From Bacteroidales bacterium (GTDB taxonomy: Bacteria > Bacteroidota > Bacteroidia > Bacteroidales > UBA12077), in the NCBI GenBank assembly GCA_030611105.1, contig JAUWQL010000022.1:1-37042 (forward strand): DNA of 37,042 nt, given 5' to 3'. How positions within the stretch are numbered: the first letter of the stretch is position 1; every line of letters starts with the position of its first letter. A program made the translations under genes and the position numbers. The notes beneath the pieces are model-generated. The model ran no database searches, was not told where the DNA came from, and saw only the letters and a program-made list of their open reading frames with translations. Positions 1 to 8,398 of the stretch are shown here, in pieces.

Positions 1-221
1 ATTTCATGGTTTAATATACTTAAAACCAATCTTATAACGAAAAATGAACATGTAAACTTATCAACAAAAATTGTTAGGTTTTTAGACAGTCTGACGGTGG
101 TAATATGAAATGTTGGGCATTTTGAAACTCCAATCTTTCAATTTACTACGCTGTTTATTTAACGTTAATATGTTCATATTTAGCACTTTCTGCCCAATTT
201 TTTATATTGCGTGTGCACTGG

Positions 222-1343
222 CTATTTTATAATTACAAACTCTCTAAAATTATTTCTATCAATTATTTTTGTTTCAGCATTGTATGCTTTTACAAATGTT
301 TTTGGTAATTTTGTTTTCGATTTTGATTTCCATTTAAATTCAAATCCAAATATCTTACCTTCTCTTTCTTCTACAAAATCTATTTCCTGCTGTTGTTTAG
401 TTCTCCAAAAGTATATTCTTGCAAATGTGTCTTTATAAATATTTTGTTTTTTTCTTTCTGATATTAAAAAGTTCTCCCAAAGGACACCAATATCAGTCCG
501 TAAATCAAGTTGATTAAAGTTACCAATAATCATATTTCTAATACCATTATCATAAAAATATATTTTACGATTTCGTTTTATTTCATTTCTGATATTTCTA
601 CTAAAGCTGTTTAATCTAAAAACAACGTAAGCTTTTTCAAGAATGTCTATGTATTTTTGAACCGTAATTTTATTTACACCAATTGTTTGAGCAAGTTCAT
701 TATAATTTACTTCACTTCCAACTTGTAACGCAAGTGCTAATAGTAAATTGTCAAGAATTTCAGGTTTTCTAATTTCAGAAAAAGCCAATATATCCCTGTA
801 TAGATAACTACTTGCAAGATTTTTCAATATTTCACGTTCTTTACCTTTGTTATTCAAAACCTCAGGGTAAAATCCAAACAATAAACGATTTTCAATTTGT
901 TGTTCAGCCTTAATAAATCCTTCTTTCTTTTCAAATTCTTCCCAAGATATTGGAAACAATTCATATTCCCATTTTCTTCCGGTTAATGGTTCATTCAATT
1001 TATTACCTAAATCAAATGAGGATGAACCTGATACAAATAATTGAACATCAGAAAATTGATCTGTAATTATTTTTAATGTCAATCCAATTCCTTCTATTCT
1101 TTGTGCTTCGTCAATAAAAACAATCTTAAAGTCTCCAAGAAATACTCTGATTTGTTCGGTATTCGGACTTGATAATAATTTTCTAATGGTAGGGTCGTCA
1201 GCATCAAAGAACAAAAAATCATCATCCTTTAATAAGTTTTTAATCAGTGTCGTTTTACCTACTTGTCTTGCTCCAACAATTATTATTGCTTTTTGTGTAC
1301 CTATTTTTTCTTTTACAATATTTTCCAGTATTCTCTGATACAT
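222..1343 (-). CDS. DUF4143-type AAA ATPase
   Basis: This 373-residue protein belongs to the AAA_14/DUF4143 family of P-loop ATPases, common orphan or mobile genes in Bacteroidota with no settled role. The Walker A motif GARQVGKT lies at residues 24-31 and a Walker B-like segment IVFIDEAQ lies near residues 94-101. The C-terminal part has the DUF4143 layout: a winged-helix-like stretch (about 215-250) and a terminal nuclease-like motif, with EIDF near residue 320 followed by FEFKW, reminiscent of PD-(D/E)XK folds. Length is close to the usual 380-400 residues. It reads away from the biosynthetic cluster and has its own promoter candidate just upstream, so it is probably an unrelated flank gene. 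The family call is firm; function is unknown. Confidence 0.88.
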   Translation of the reverse strand: MYQRILENIVKEKIGTQKAIIIVGARQVGKTTLIKNLLKDDDFLFFDADDPTIRKLLSSPNTEQIRVFLGDFKIVFIDEAQRIEGIGLTLKIITDQFSDVQLFVSGSSSFDLGNKLNEPLTGRKWEYELFPISWEEFEKKEGFIKAEQQIENRLLFGFYPEVLNNKGKEREILKNLASSYLYRDILAFSEIRKPEILDNLLLALALQVGSEVNYNELAQTIGVNKITVQKYIDILEKAYVVFRLNSFSRNIRNEIKRNRKIYFYDNGIRNMIIGNFNQLDLRTDIGVLWENFLISERKKQNIYKDTFARIYFWRTKQQQEIDFVEEREGKIFGFEFKWKSKSKTKLPKTFVKAYNAETKIIDRNNFREFVIIK

Positions 1344-1356
1344 TTTCTTTTTTATG

Positions 1357-1388
1357 CAAAAATAAAAATAATTATTGTAATGACCAAA
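1357..1388 (-). promoter_or_regulatory. Bacteroidota-type promoter for the ATPase gene
   Basis: Read on the minus strand there is TTTG (1388-1385), a 20-base spacer, then TATTTTTG (1364-1357), which matches the TTTG / TAnnTTTG pattern of Bacteroidota housekeeping promoters. The predicted transcript would start only a few bases before the ATG at 1343, giving a very short leader. Confidence 0.5.
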
Positions 1389-1604
1389 AGTTATAACTAT
1401 TAGTCATTATAATATCTGAAAATTTCTTTATTCTGCTTGTGCACAATTTGTTGTTATAACAAATATAGGCAAAAACTACAAGGGTTAAAGTTGGTTATTA
1501 TTCTTGAATATTAGGTGCTTAGCGCCTTCCTGCCGGCAGACAGAGATTTATTTATAAATTGAATATCTTTAGAAAAATTGATGAAAAGTCTATAAGACAT
1601 AGCC

Positions 1605-1623
1605 CCCCGATAGCTATCCGGGG
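1605..1623. repeat. Short palindrome, CCCGATAGCTATCGGG family
   Basis: CCCCGATAGCTATCCGGGG is an almost perfect palindrome, with one extra base in the right arm. Related copies occur at 6557-6572, 16875-16889 and 21978-21993, so it is part of a dispersed repeat family rather than a terminator specific to this gap. Confidence 0.7.
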
Positions 1624-1766
1624 TAGCACCTTCTTCTAAATTATAGTAAATCAATCCTATAATTCTATATTATTAAATTAAAAGATAAGTTAGTTAACAA
1701 AAGAATTATTTGTACTGGCGATATAAAACATAAAACCGTATAGTATAAAAATACCAAATTAGTTGT

Positions 1767-1783
1767 ACAATGTAAAACATTGT
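1767..1783. promoter_or_regulatory. Inverted repeat upstream of the J-domain gene, operator candidate
   Basis: Arms ACAATG and CATTGT are separated by five bases (TAAAA) and end 25 bases before the ATG at 1809. Because the second gene of this pair looks like a ribbon-helix-helix DNA-binding protein, the repeat is a plausible autoregulatory site. That is inference; no clear TAnnTTTG box was found nearby. Confidence 0.35.
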
Positions 1784-1808
1784 TGTATATTAGAGAAAAA
1801 TTTTAATT

Positions 1809-2150
1809 ATGACATATTTTACAGATGTTAAAGAAAAAGAAGATTTAAAATCTAAGTATCGAAAATTGTCGTTTATATATCATCCGGACAAAGGAGGGAA
1901 ACTAGATAAAATGCAAGCAATTAATGAAGAATACAATATGCTTAAACACACTTTTGGTATATTCCCTAAAGACCTTAGAAATATTATGGTTGGTAATTTT
2001 GTTTATGTAAACAAATCAATTTGCGTAGTAACTAAAGTAGAAGATAAGTTGTTTATTGCTAAATCTTTTAGTACAAATAGAGTTGCAATGTTTGCTAAAG
2101 ATACAGGATACGGCCTGTTTAACTTTAAAATTAAAGCATATGCAAGCTAA
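1809..2150 (+). CDS. Small J-domain (DnaJ-like) protein
   Basis: The 113-residue product starts with a compact J-domain: helix II residues KSKYRKLSFIYHPDKGG carry the diagnostic HPD tripeptide near residues 28-30, followed by helix III (QAINEEYNMLK). The rest (about 55-113) is a short beta-rich tail with no Gly/Phe region or zinc-finger cysteines, so this is not a full DnaJ chaperone. J-domains stimulate Hsp70 ATPase activity; stand-alone small ones occur on plasmids, phages and accessory regions. Its last 11 bases overlap the next gene, which implies translational coupling. It is not obviously connected to the biosynthetic cluster. Confidence 0.75.
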   Translation: MTYFTDVKEKEDLKSKYRKLSFIYHPDKGGKLDKMQAINEEYNMLKHTFGIFPKDLRNIMVGNFVYVNKSICVVTKVEDKLFIAKSFSTNRVAMFAKDTGYGLFNFKIKAYAS

Positions 2151-2340
2151 TACAAAAAATAGTACGGAATTAAAAATCCATACCGGTTTCAGGCTTTCTA
2201 AAAATAATTATAAACTCTTAGAAAATCTCGAAAAAGATTTAGGTATTAATAAAACAAGTGTGGTTAATATGATTCTTTCGTTAATCGAGAAAGATAAATC
2301 TATTCTTATTAATCTTATAAAATCAGCAATTACAAAATAA
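2140..2340 (+). CDS. Probable ribbon-helix-helix DNA-binding protein
   Basis: The ATG at 2140 lies inside the end of the J-domain gene (11-base overlap) and gives a 66-residue product. A short strand-like stretch (IHTGFRLSK) is followed by two helices, NNYKLLENLEKDLG and NKTSVVNMILSLIEK, the pattern of CopG/Arc-type ribbon-helix-helix repressors. A longer reading frame opens at 2056 but its extra N-terminus is out-of-frame J-domain sequence, so 2140 is preferred. Such proteins usually act as dimers and repress their own operon; the inverted repeat at 1767-1783 would be the natural target. The assignment rests on pattern only, with no conserved signature beyond the fold layout. Confidence 0.55.
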   Translation: MQANTKNSTELKIHTGFRLSKNNYKLLENLEKDLGINKTSVVNMILSLIEKDKSILINLIKSAITK

Positions 2341-2421
2341 TTTATTAGCAACAATAATATTATCGTTTTGGTTTAGTTTACATTTTAGGCAGATAGAGAG
2401 GACACCAGTAAATTGCAACTG

Positions 2422-3732
2422 TCAACTATTTTTCTTTCTTTTATCAATAAATACAACCGGTTTTCGCTTTAGCTCCGGAAATTTTACTTTGTTTATTGAT
2501 TCTTTTGATTCGAACTGAATGGTTGGAGCAACTCTTAATTTTGCCCTGAAATGATCTTTAATTAATTTCTCGAAGTTATCGGGCCTGTGTCCGTTTGTGG
2601 CAATTCGTATTAAGATATCGTCGGTTCCAATCTGGCTTGTTGATACTTCAATAATATAGTTTTCAACGTATTCCATATCATTTAAAATATCGTATAATGC
2701 AGGCGGGTAAAGTGTGGTTCCTTTATATTTGATCATTTCGTTTTTCCTGCCAATTACAGGACCCAGTCGCATTGAGTTTCTTCCACAAACACAAGGTTCG
2801 GTAAAATGTTGTACCACATCGCCGGTTTTAAAACGAATTAAAGGCATTCCTTCCACGCCAAGTGTTGTAATAACCAATTCTCCGGCTTTGCCTTCAGCAA
2901 CAGGATTATTATATTCGTCAACAAATTCTACGATTAATAATTCAGGATGATGATGACCGCCATTTTCGTTTCCACAATCGGCAAAGGCAGCACCCATTTC
3001 CGTTGATGCAAAAGTCGAATATAATTTAATATCCCATTTGTCTTTAATTCTTTGCCCGAGTGTATTAAGTGTAAAATCGGAGTTTCGTAATGCTTCGCCA
3101 ATACAAATGGCTTTTTTTATACTCGAATTTTTATAATCAATATCGTTTGCTTCAGCGTATTCAATCAATTTTAAAATAAACGAAGGAACAGCGATTAGCG
3201 CATTAGGCTTAATTCTTTGAATAGTATCCCATTGCAGTTCAATCATACCGTTTCCAACACGGATCATTCCGGCACCCAATTTTTTAATGCCCAGGAAATA
3301 TGCTAAACCAGCCATAAACCGCCGGTCAAGCGTTACCATTAACTGGTAAATATCGTCAGGACTACCATCAGAACATTTAAACGAGATATATTCGTTGTAA
3401 GCTAATCGTTCCAGATCGGCATCTGTCATTGCAAATGTAACAGGATCGCCCAATGTTCCGGAAGTGGTAATATAATCCACAATTTTACGGCGATCAACGC
3501 AAATAAAATCATCATTTTGTTCGTAAAGATCATCTTTGGTTGTAAAAGGAATTTTTTGGATATCTTCTAATGTTTTAATATCATTAATATCGATATTATG
3601 CTCTTTAAAAAGATCGGAATAAAACTTTGAATTTTTATTTACATATTGTAAAAGTTCTTGTAGTTTTTCTTCCTGGTAAGTTTTAATTTCTTCTTTAGAT
3701 TGTCGGTCGATATCTTCCGGAAATATATTCAT
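2422..3732 (-). CDS. PaaK-like AMP-forming acyl/aryl ligase
   Basis: This is an ANL-superfamily adenylating enzyme of the phenylacetate-CoA ligase type, which activates a carboxylic acid as acyl-AMP and transfers it to CoA or an ACP. The P-loop TTSGTLGDPVTF lies about residues 89-100, the acyl-adenylate motif STEMGAAFADCG about 245, and the hinge-proximal IRFKTGDVV about 300; the four-residue CVCG stretch after it is also seen in PaaK relatives. Length (436 residues) is normal. The ATG at 3732 is chosen over an in-frame TTG at 3750. It ends the minus-strand run and faces the J-domain/RHH pair. Aryl polyene clusters use such a ligase to load the aryl starter, so activation of 4-coumarate is the likely role; another acid cannot be excluded. 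Confidence 0.85.
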   Translation of the reverse strand: MNIFPEDIDRQSKEEIKTYQEEKLQELLQYVNKNSKFYSDLFKEHNIDINDIKTLEDIQKIPFTTKDDLYEQNDDFICVDRRKIVDYITTSGTLGDPVTFAMTDADLERLAYNEYISFKCSDGSPDDIYQLMVTLDRRFMAGLAYFLGIKKLGAGMIRVGNGMIELQWDTIQRIKPNALIAVPSFILKLIEYAEANDIDYKNSSIKKAICIGEALRNSDFTLNTLGQRIKDKWDIKLYSTFASTEMGAAFADCGNENGGHHHPELLIVEFVDEYNNPVAEGKAGELVITTLGVEGMPLIRFKTGDVVQHFTEPCVCGRNSMRLGPVIGRKNEMIKYKGTTLYPPALYDILNDMEYVENYIIEVSTSQIGTDDILIRIATNGHRPDNFEKLIKDHFRAKLRVAPTIQFESKESINKVKFPELKRKPVVFIDKRKKNS

Positions 3733-3850
3733 GTTATACAATTTTAACAAATGCCAAAGTTAACATCTTAAACCATAATTATGCAAGATGATTGGAGAAA
3801 AATGATAAATGAAAGATATATAACTACAATTTTAAGTATTGTATCCTGCT

Positions 3851-3937
3851 TTCCAAAATTTTAAACCTGAAACCTGAAACCAGCCACTGCCTTCGGTAGT
3901 CAAGCCGGCTGGCAAGCCTGAAATCTGAAACCAGCAA
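3851..3937. repeat. Low-complexity AAACCTGAAACC / GAAATCTGAAACC repeat
   Basis: The gap between the lipoprotein and ligase genes contains tandem AACCTGAAACC-like units split by an imperfect GC-rich palindrome (GCCGGCTGGC near 3902-3911). A reading frame runs through it on the minus strand but is made of this repeat and is not a gene. Confidence 0.5.
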
Positions 3938-4825
3938 CTACTTAGCTCTTTTATTATAATAATCAGCCTTTTGTTTATCGTCATAGCGGGTATATATTTT
4001 ACCCAGATATTTTGCGTATTCCTTTTTGGGTTCAATTTTATATAACTTCAGGAAATAATCACGCGATTTTCTGAAAGTAGGCCATACTTCGTCTAATGCT
4101 TTAAGTAGTTTTTTATACTGACTGGAGGTTCTCTTGTTTTTATAAGCTTTCATTTCTGATACGTAAAGATTTTCAGCTTTCCAGAAATATTTTTCGGCGT
4201 ACCATTCCAGAGCTGTTAAATTGGATGCTTCCAGTTTTAAGATTTGCCGGGCAAGCTTGTCACAGACTGTTGTATTTTCCAAATTCTTGTTAACGATTAA
4301 ATACCCTGCAAGTAGTCCGGCATTAGATTGAGCTTGTGTTTCAATTTCTGGCCATAGTTCAATAGCCAAATCCCAGTTTTTGCTTTCAACATATGTTTCA
4401 AACAATCGGGTATTGATGTCATTTATTTTTTCTCCTTGTGGATATTTTTCACGGTAGATTTCCAGTGCGGTTATTTCTTTGGATAAATTATCAATATTTT
4501 TATAGACTTTGGCTAGCGATACATACATTTCAGGAGATGAAAATTCTATCTCTCTGGCTGTCTCAAGATATTTTCCGGCTTTGTCATTTTGTTCCAATGC
4601 CAGGGCTGATTTTCCAGCTCCAACATAAACATGTGCTTTGGCTTTTTTGCTTTTACCTTCACGACTTTCAATAATTTGCTCCCACGCAATAAGAGCATCC
4701 TCATAATTTTCAGCTTGATATGCAGTCTCGGCATCTTCTGATAGTTTTGTAGTGTTTAAGCTACTTGCGCATGATTGTAATATAAGAATAATGATGAGTC
4801 CCTGAATTATTTTAATAGTTTTCAT
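3938..4825 (-). CDS. TPR-containing lipoprotein
   Basis: The 295-residue product has a lipoprotein signal peptide: Lys-containing start, hydrophobic stretch to residue 15 and lipobox LQSC with Cys19. The body is helical with several tetratricopeptide-like units, including AYQAENYEDALIAWEQII (about 35-52) and the following helices to about residue 130. It should sit in the periplasm anchored to a membrane. It lies in the minus-strand run between the AMP ligase and a flavoprotein, 25 bases downstream of the latter. TPR lipoproteins often act as assembly or docking factors, so a role in handling the pigment at the envelope is possible, but no specific function can be read from the sequence. Confidence 0.78.
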   Translation of the reverse strand: MKTIKIIQGLIIILILQSCASSLNTTKLSEDAETAYQAENYEDALIAWEQIIESREGKSKKAKAHVYVGAGKSALALEQNDKAGKYLETAREIEFSSPEMYVSLAKVYKNIDNLSKEITALEIYREKYPQGEKINDINTRLFETYVESKNWDLAIELWPEIETQAQSNAGLLAGYLIVNKNLENTTVCDKLARQILKLEASNLTALEWYAEKYFWKAENLYVSEMKAYKNKRTSSQYKKLLKALDEVWPTFRKSRDYFLKLYKIEPKKEYAKYLGKIYTRYDDKQKADYYNKRAK

Positions 4826-4850
4826 ATGTATTTTTTTTGTTTTTTAACTT

Positions 4851-6515
4851 TTAATTCTTCCACGAATTATCATAGTTTTTCACAAGTGACGAAACATTTA
4901 ATTGATCAACATCTATTTTACCATCCATATAACTTGCCAGCAACTTAAACGATTCTTCATTTTCTTTTTTAAGAACTAAAAGTACAGCGTTAATTGCAGC
5001 TTTTACAGCTATTGGAACACCACCACCCACATCGGCCCAGTGCCCGCCTAAAATTAAATTTTTAACAGGAGTTTGATGATGAGCAATACCTGCCTGCATA
5101 TTTTCTTTCCCGGGTCGTGCACCCATCATTGTGCCGTTTTTATTTCCCGTGTATCGCCAATATGTTATTGGGGTTGAAATATCATAAAACATTATGTGCT
5201 TCTTAATATCAGTCGATAATTCCTTTTCTACACGCTGAATAAGTATTTCAGCTACTTCCGTTTTTAGCTTTTTATATTTCTCTCCGCGAATATAATTCCC
5301 GTTTTCATCTTTTTCTGTTTGCCAATAATTTTTATAATCAAAATATGCAGGAATTAATATAGAAAGCATTCCTTTTCCTTCCGGGGTAAGCGATTTATCT
5401 CTTGCCGATGGTGATAAAATATTAATATCACTTATTAAAGGATCACCACAGTCGTGATCATTTCTTTTGATTCCCTCTTTGGTTATAATTATTAATTCCT
5501 GATTAATTCCTAAATCTTCGGTAGGGCAATCTAAAGCAATAGAAACGGTAAATGCGGAACTGTATAAAACAGCATTGTTTAGTTTGGTTTTAAATTTTTG
5601 TGATACAGTATTTTCAGGGAGTATTTTAGTATATAAGGTTTCAACATCATTTGTTGAAATCACATGCTTACTTTTTATTTTATATTCTTTTCCTTTTTGT
5701 TGAAAAACTACACTTTCACACGATCCATTAATAATTTCAAGTTTTTTTACTTCGGCATTAAAAATCAAATCATTTTCAAAATACTTATTTACGTATGTCA
5801 GCCATTGTATAAAAGCTTTTGCTCCGCCTTTTTCCGGAATTTGATAACCATCATTATATGCCCATGCAATTGGGAATAAGCAGGATAGCAAATCTTTTTC
5901 TGAACTGTATAATTTATGTAGATTTTTATCTTTAAAAAATTTATTAAGCCCTTTAGGAACACCAATTTCACCGCTATAAAAAACATACTTAATAAGAGGA
6001 AGAACAAATTTTAATAGTTTCAGCTTGAAAAAAACTTTTTCAAAGACTGACATGCTTTCATCTGTTCTAAAAAGATTAGCATATTTTAATGATCCTGCAC
6101 CAATTTTTTTAGCGGCATTAAAAAATCTTTTAATTCCTTTTTCTTCGTGAGGAAAATCGGCTATTAATTTCTCTTTAAGTTTATTGGGATTGTTGGTAAG
6201 TAAATAATCGTAAGTATCACCTTTAAACCGGTAAATCTCTTGCATTATTTTTACTTTAGGACTATCAGAACCGATAAGATTAAAAATTCTACCGGCCATT
6301 TCATTTTTATTACATTGATTCAACCAATGTATTGCTGTATCGAAATGAAAACCTTCTTTGCTGAAACCTGCTAAATAACCGCCGGCCTTTGGTTCCTTTT
6401 CAAGAATACAACATTTCAGGCCAAATTTACCTGCTATGGCAGCTGCTGTTAAACCGCTAATTCCGGCACCGATAATTGCCAGATCGTATTGTTTATTTAG
6501 TTTTTGTTCATGCAT
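4851..6515 (-). CDS. CrtI/phytoene desaturase-like FAD oxidoreductase (first copy)
   Basis: The 554-residue protein is an NAD(P)/FAD-dependent amine-oxidase-fold enzyme of the phytoene desaturase / carotenoid isomerase / retinol saturase group. The dinucleotide-binding motif GAGISG lies at residues 16-21, followed by LEKEPKAGG, and the C-terminal FAD-closing motif GGHWADVGGGVPIAVKAA lies around residue 495. These enzymes oxidise, isomerise or reduce conjugated double bonds in hydrophobic polyenes, which fits a polyene pigment cluster. A second paralogue lies two genes upstream (8391-9881) with the C45 hydrolase in between. Whether it changes double-bond geometry, desaturates an alkyl chain or hydroxylates the ring cannot be decided here. 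Confidence 0.85.
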   Translation of the reverse strand: MHEQKLNKQYDLAIIGAGISGLTAAAIAGKFGLKCCILEKEPKAGGYLAGFSKEGFHFDTAIHWLNQCNKNEMAGRIFNLIGSDSPKVKIMQEIYRFKGDTYDYLLTNNPNKLKEKLIADFPHEEKGIKRFFNAAKKIGAGSLKYANLFRTDESMSVFEKVFFKLKLLKFVLPLIKYVFYSGEIGVPKGLNKFFKDKNLHKLYSSEKDLLSCLFPIAWAYNDGYQIPEKGGAKAFIQWLTYVNKYFENDLIFNAEVKKLEIINGSCESVVFQQKGKEYKIKSKHVISTNDVETLYTKILPENTVSQKFKTKLNNAVLYSSAFTVSIALDCPTEDLGINQELIIITKEGIKRNDHDCGDPLISDINILSPSARDKSLTPEGKGMLSILIPAYFDYKNYWQTEKDENGNYIRGEKYKKLKTEVAEILIQRVEKELSTDIKKHIMFYDISTPITYWRYTGNKNGTMMGARPGKENMQAGIAHHQTPVKNLILGGHWADVGGGVPIAVKAAINAVLLVLKKENEESFKLLASYMDGKIDVDQLNVSSLVKNYDNSWKN

Positions 6516-6556
6516 ATTTTTTTAAACTTTTGTACGCATTAAGTTTCAAGTTCCAT

Positions 6557-6572
6557 CCCGAAAGCTTTCGGG
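6557..6572. repeat. Perfect palindrome, CCCGATAGCTATCGGG family
   Basis: CCCGAAAGCTTTCGGG is a perfect 16-base palindrome, flanked on both sides by CAAGTTCC units. It lies in the 182-base gap between the C45-type gene and the first flavoprotein gene, which also carries a triple TATCCTG repeat near 6632-6650. Confidence 0.7.
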
Positions 6573-6697
6573 TCAAGTTCCAAGTTTTTTATTTACTATC
6601 TGATACTTGTATATAAATTTTATTCAAATTATCCTGTATCCTGTATCCTGCCACTTGTTAACTACATCATTTATTATTCCTAATTCGTAATTAATTT

Positions 6698-8398
6698 CTA
6701 TTTCCCGGATGAATCTCCTGTCTTTTTAAGTTTATCCATTATGTTTTCTCTTTGATAAATATTTGGAATTTCTTTTTTTAATGCCATTTTGTAGGCTAAT
6801 TCTGCCTTATCTAATATATTAAAATGATTAAAATAATTACCAAGATATACGAATGTTTCAAAGAATTGCGGGTTTAGTTCAATAATTTCATTAAAAAGAT
6901 AATCTTCGTCCGGAATTCTTGTTTCAGTTTTTATGGCAGCTTGTATCTGAGTTCTTATGTCTTTAAATTGATTAAAGTTTTTAAAATTATTTGAGTACAA
7001 AAATGAATCGGCAGGAATGATTAAATTATTTTCATAAATTATTTTAGATTCCTTAATGTTACCGGCTTCGGTAAAGACTTTATTTAAATCATAACAAATA
7101 AATTCACCCAACTGAAAAGGTGATGTGGAAATCCAAACCTTCAATTCTTCGGGTTTAAAAATAATTGAATGGTGTGCTATTAGTTGGTTTACGGCTTTCT
7201 CATTACCCATGCCAATATCTTCATTCTTAATTCCTTTTTGATCGCGTAATATTTTGGCCACTGAATTTACATTCAACTTATGGTTTTGATTTAAAAGTTC
7301 TTCAACTCGCTTAAAACGATATGTTGTTGCATATTCACAAATTTTAGCATTTATAATTTCAGGTTTTTGCATTTTTTCGCTCTGGAAATGATTGCTACAA
7401 ATAATATAATCATTGTGGGTTTCAAATAGAGCCTGATTATCTGGTGACTTTTCTATGATAGCTGTTTTTCCATCTTTTGCCGATCCAATAAAAAGTGATT
7501 CTGAAACAAAAGTTTTTCGTTTTGCAGCAATTTCAAATGCTTCGTCAATAGTTGATGCATATTGTAATATTTCTCTTGCTACCAGTGAAACAGGAGTGGC
7601 TGCACCAAACGGAATATCAGATTTAGCAGCATTTAAAGTAACTGTTAATCCTTGATTGTTCATTCCTGATGTTGCACCTATCATTCCGCCCCAGGTTACA
7701 ATCATAAATTTATATCCTTTTTCAGGATTACAAAACATAATGATTTTATCTTCGGCAAATTCATCACCAACATAAAAATCGAAATTGCGGCCAATAATTA
7801 AGGAACTATCTTCAGAACGGGAATCCCAACCTGCAAAAGCAGTACAGGCTACCAGATTCATATTTTGCAATGCATGGCCAATGTCATGAGCCGCGTGATA
7901 GTTTAAAATACGATGATAATTGGGAGCAATAAAGTTAAATTCTTCAGATGCAGACTGTGAAATACCGTAAATTTCTTCCTGATATTCATCAATTATATGT
8001 TTATCAATATTTCGATTAAAAAAGGCAATAAAGGTTTTCAGAAATTTTAAATATGATTCGGACGGGATCATCACTTTTATCTGATTTACAAAAGCATTTT
8101 CCTGTTTGTAAATAAGTTCTTTGGTAAGTTTACCGTTAATAATTCCACGTTCGTATGCTTCGCCTTCGATATACATCTCCCACAATCCGTATTCGTTTTT
8201 TTGTAACCAGTTGTTATTGATATAATAAAACATAGAATCAACGGCAATTCGTTGCAGATTTTCTACTTGAATGTTTTGAACTTTGGGTGGATTAAGTCTG
8301 GTTGTAATTTTGAAAGTAACTACCAGAACTAATATTATAATAATCAGAATAACTAAAGTTTTTAGTAGAGCTTTTAATATTTTCTTTATTCTATGCAT
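6698..8398 (-). CDS. Membrane-anchored C45-type Ntn hydrolase / acyltransferase
   Basis: This protein belongs to the peptidase C45 / acyl-CoA:6-aminopenicillanate acyltransferase superfamily, Ntn hydrolases that self-cleave to expose a Cys nucleophile. With the ATG at 8398 it is 566 residues; a TTG at 8461 would add 21 unlikely residues, and the ATG overlaps the upstream stop by 8 bases. One N-terminal membrane segment spans about residues 11-28. The nucleophile region LVACTAF places the candidate catalytic Cys at 185, followed by IIGRNFDF (about 201-208) typical of the fold. The last 60 residues look like a TPR-type helix pair. C45 homologues are known in flexirubin clusters of Bacteroidota. 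It may form or hydrolyse an amide or ester on the product at the outer face of the inner membrane (inference). Confidence 0.8.
   Translation of the reverse strand: MHRIKKILKALLKTLVILIIIILVLVVTFKITTRLNPPKVQNIQVENLQRIAVDSMFYYINNNWLQKNEYGLWEMYIEGEAYERGIINGKLTKELIYKQENAFVNQIKVMIPSESYLKFLKTFIAFFNRNIDKHIIDEYQEEIYGISQSASEEFNFIAPNYHRILNYHAAHDIGHALQNMNLVACTAFAGWDSRSEDSSLIIGRNFDFYVGDEFAEDKIIMFCNPEKGYKFMIVTWGGMIGATSGMNNQGLTVTLNAAKSDIPFGAATPVSLVAREILQYASTIDEAFEIAAKRKTFVSESLFIGSAKDGKTAIIEKSPDNQALFETHNDYIICSNHFQSEKMQKPEIINAKICEYATTYRFKRVEELLNQNHKLNVNSVAKILRDQKGIKNEDIGMGNEKAVNQLIAHHSIIFKPEELKVWISTSPFQLGEFICYDLNKVFTEAGNIKESKIIYENNLIIPADSFLYSNNFKNFNQFKDIRTQIQAAIKTETRIPDEDYLFNEIIELNPQFFETFVYLGNYFNHFNILDKAELAYKMALKKEIPNIYQRENIMDKLKKTGDSSGK

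Larger units (their letters stand above)
1344..1808. other. Intergenic region between ATPase and J-domain genes
   Basis: This 465-base divergent gap has no convincing gene. It holds the ATPase promoter candidate at its left end, two GC-rich palindromes (CTGCCGGCAG at 1530-1539 and CCCCGATAGCTATCCGGGG at 1605-1623) and an AT-rich right half ending in an inverted repeat just before the J-domain gene. Confidence 0.6.

Noticed and set aside
211-438. Plus-strand frame opposite the ATPase gene
   Set aside because: It is antisense to the conserved C-terminus of the ATPase and has no recognisable motif.
160-1480. GTGCAC-containing sites on both sides of the ATPase gene as possible recombination (attC-like) sites
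   Set aside because: The two sites share only a few bases, and no paired core sites with a folded structure could be drawn.
2056-2139. Upstream extension of the RHH-like gene
   Set aside because: The extra 28 codons are the J-domain gene read out of frame; the ATG at 2140 gives a compact RHH-sized protein.
2341-2421. Terminator between the convergent RHH and ligase genes
   Set aside because: No GC-rich hairpin with a T-run is visible in these 81 bases.
3832-4035. Minus-strand 67-codon frame downstream of the TPR lipoprotein
   Set aside because: It is the lipoprotein C-terminus read in another frame followed by AACCTGAAACC repeat; no protein-like signal.
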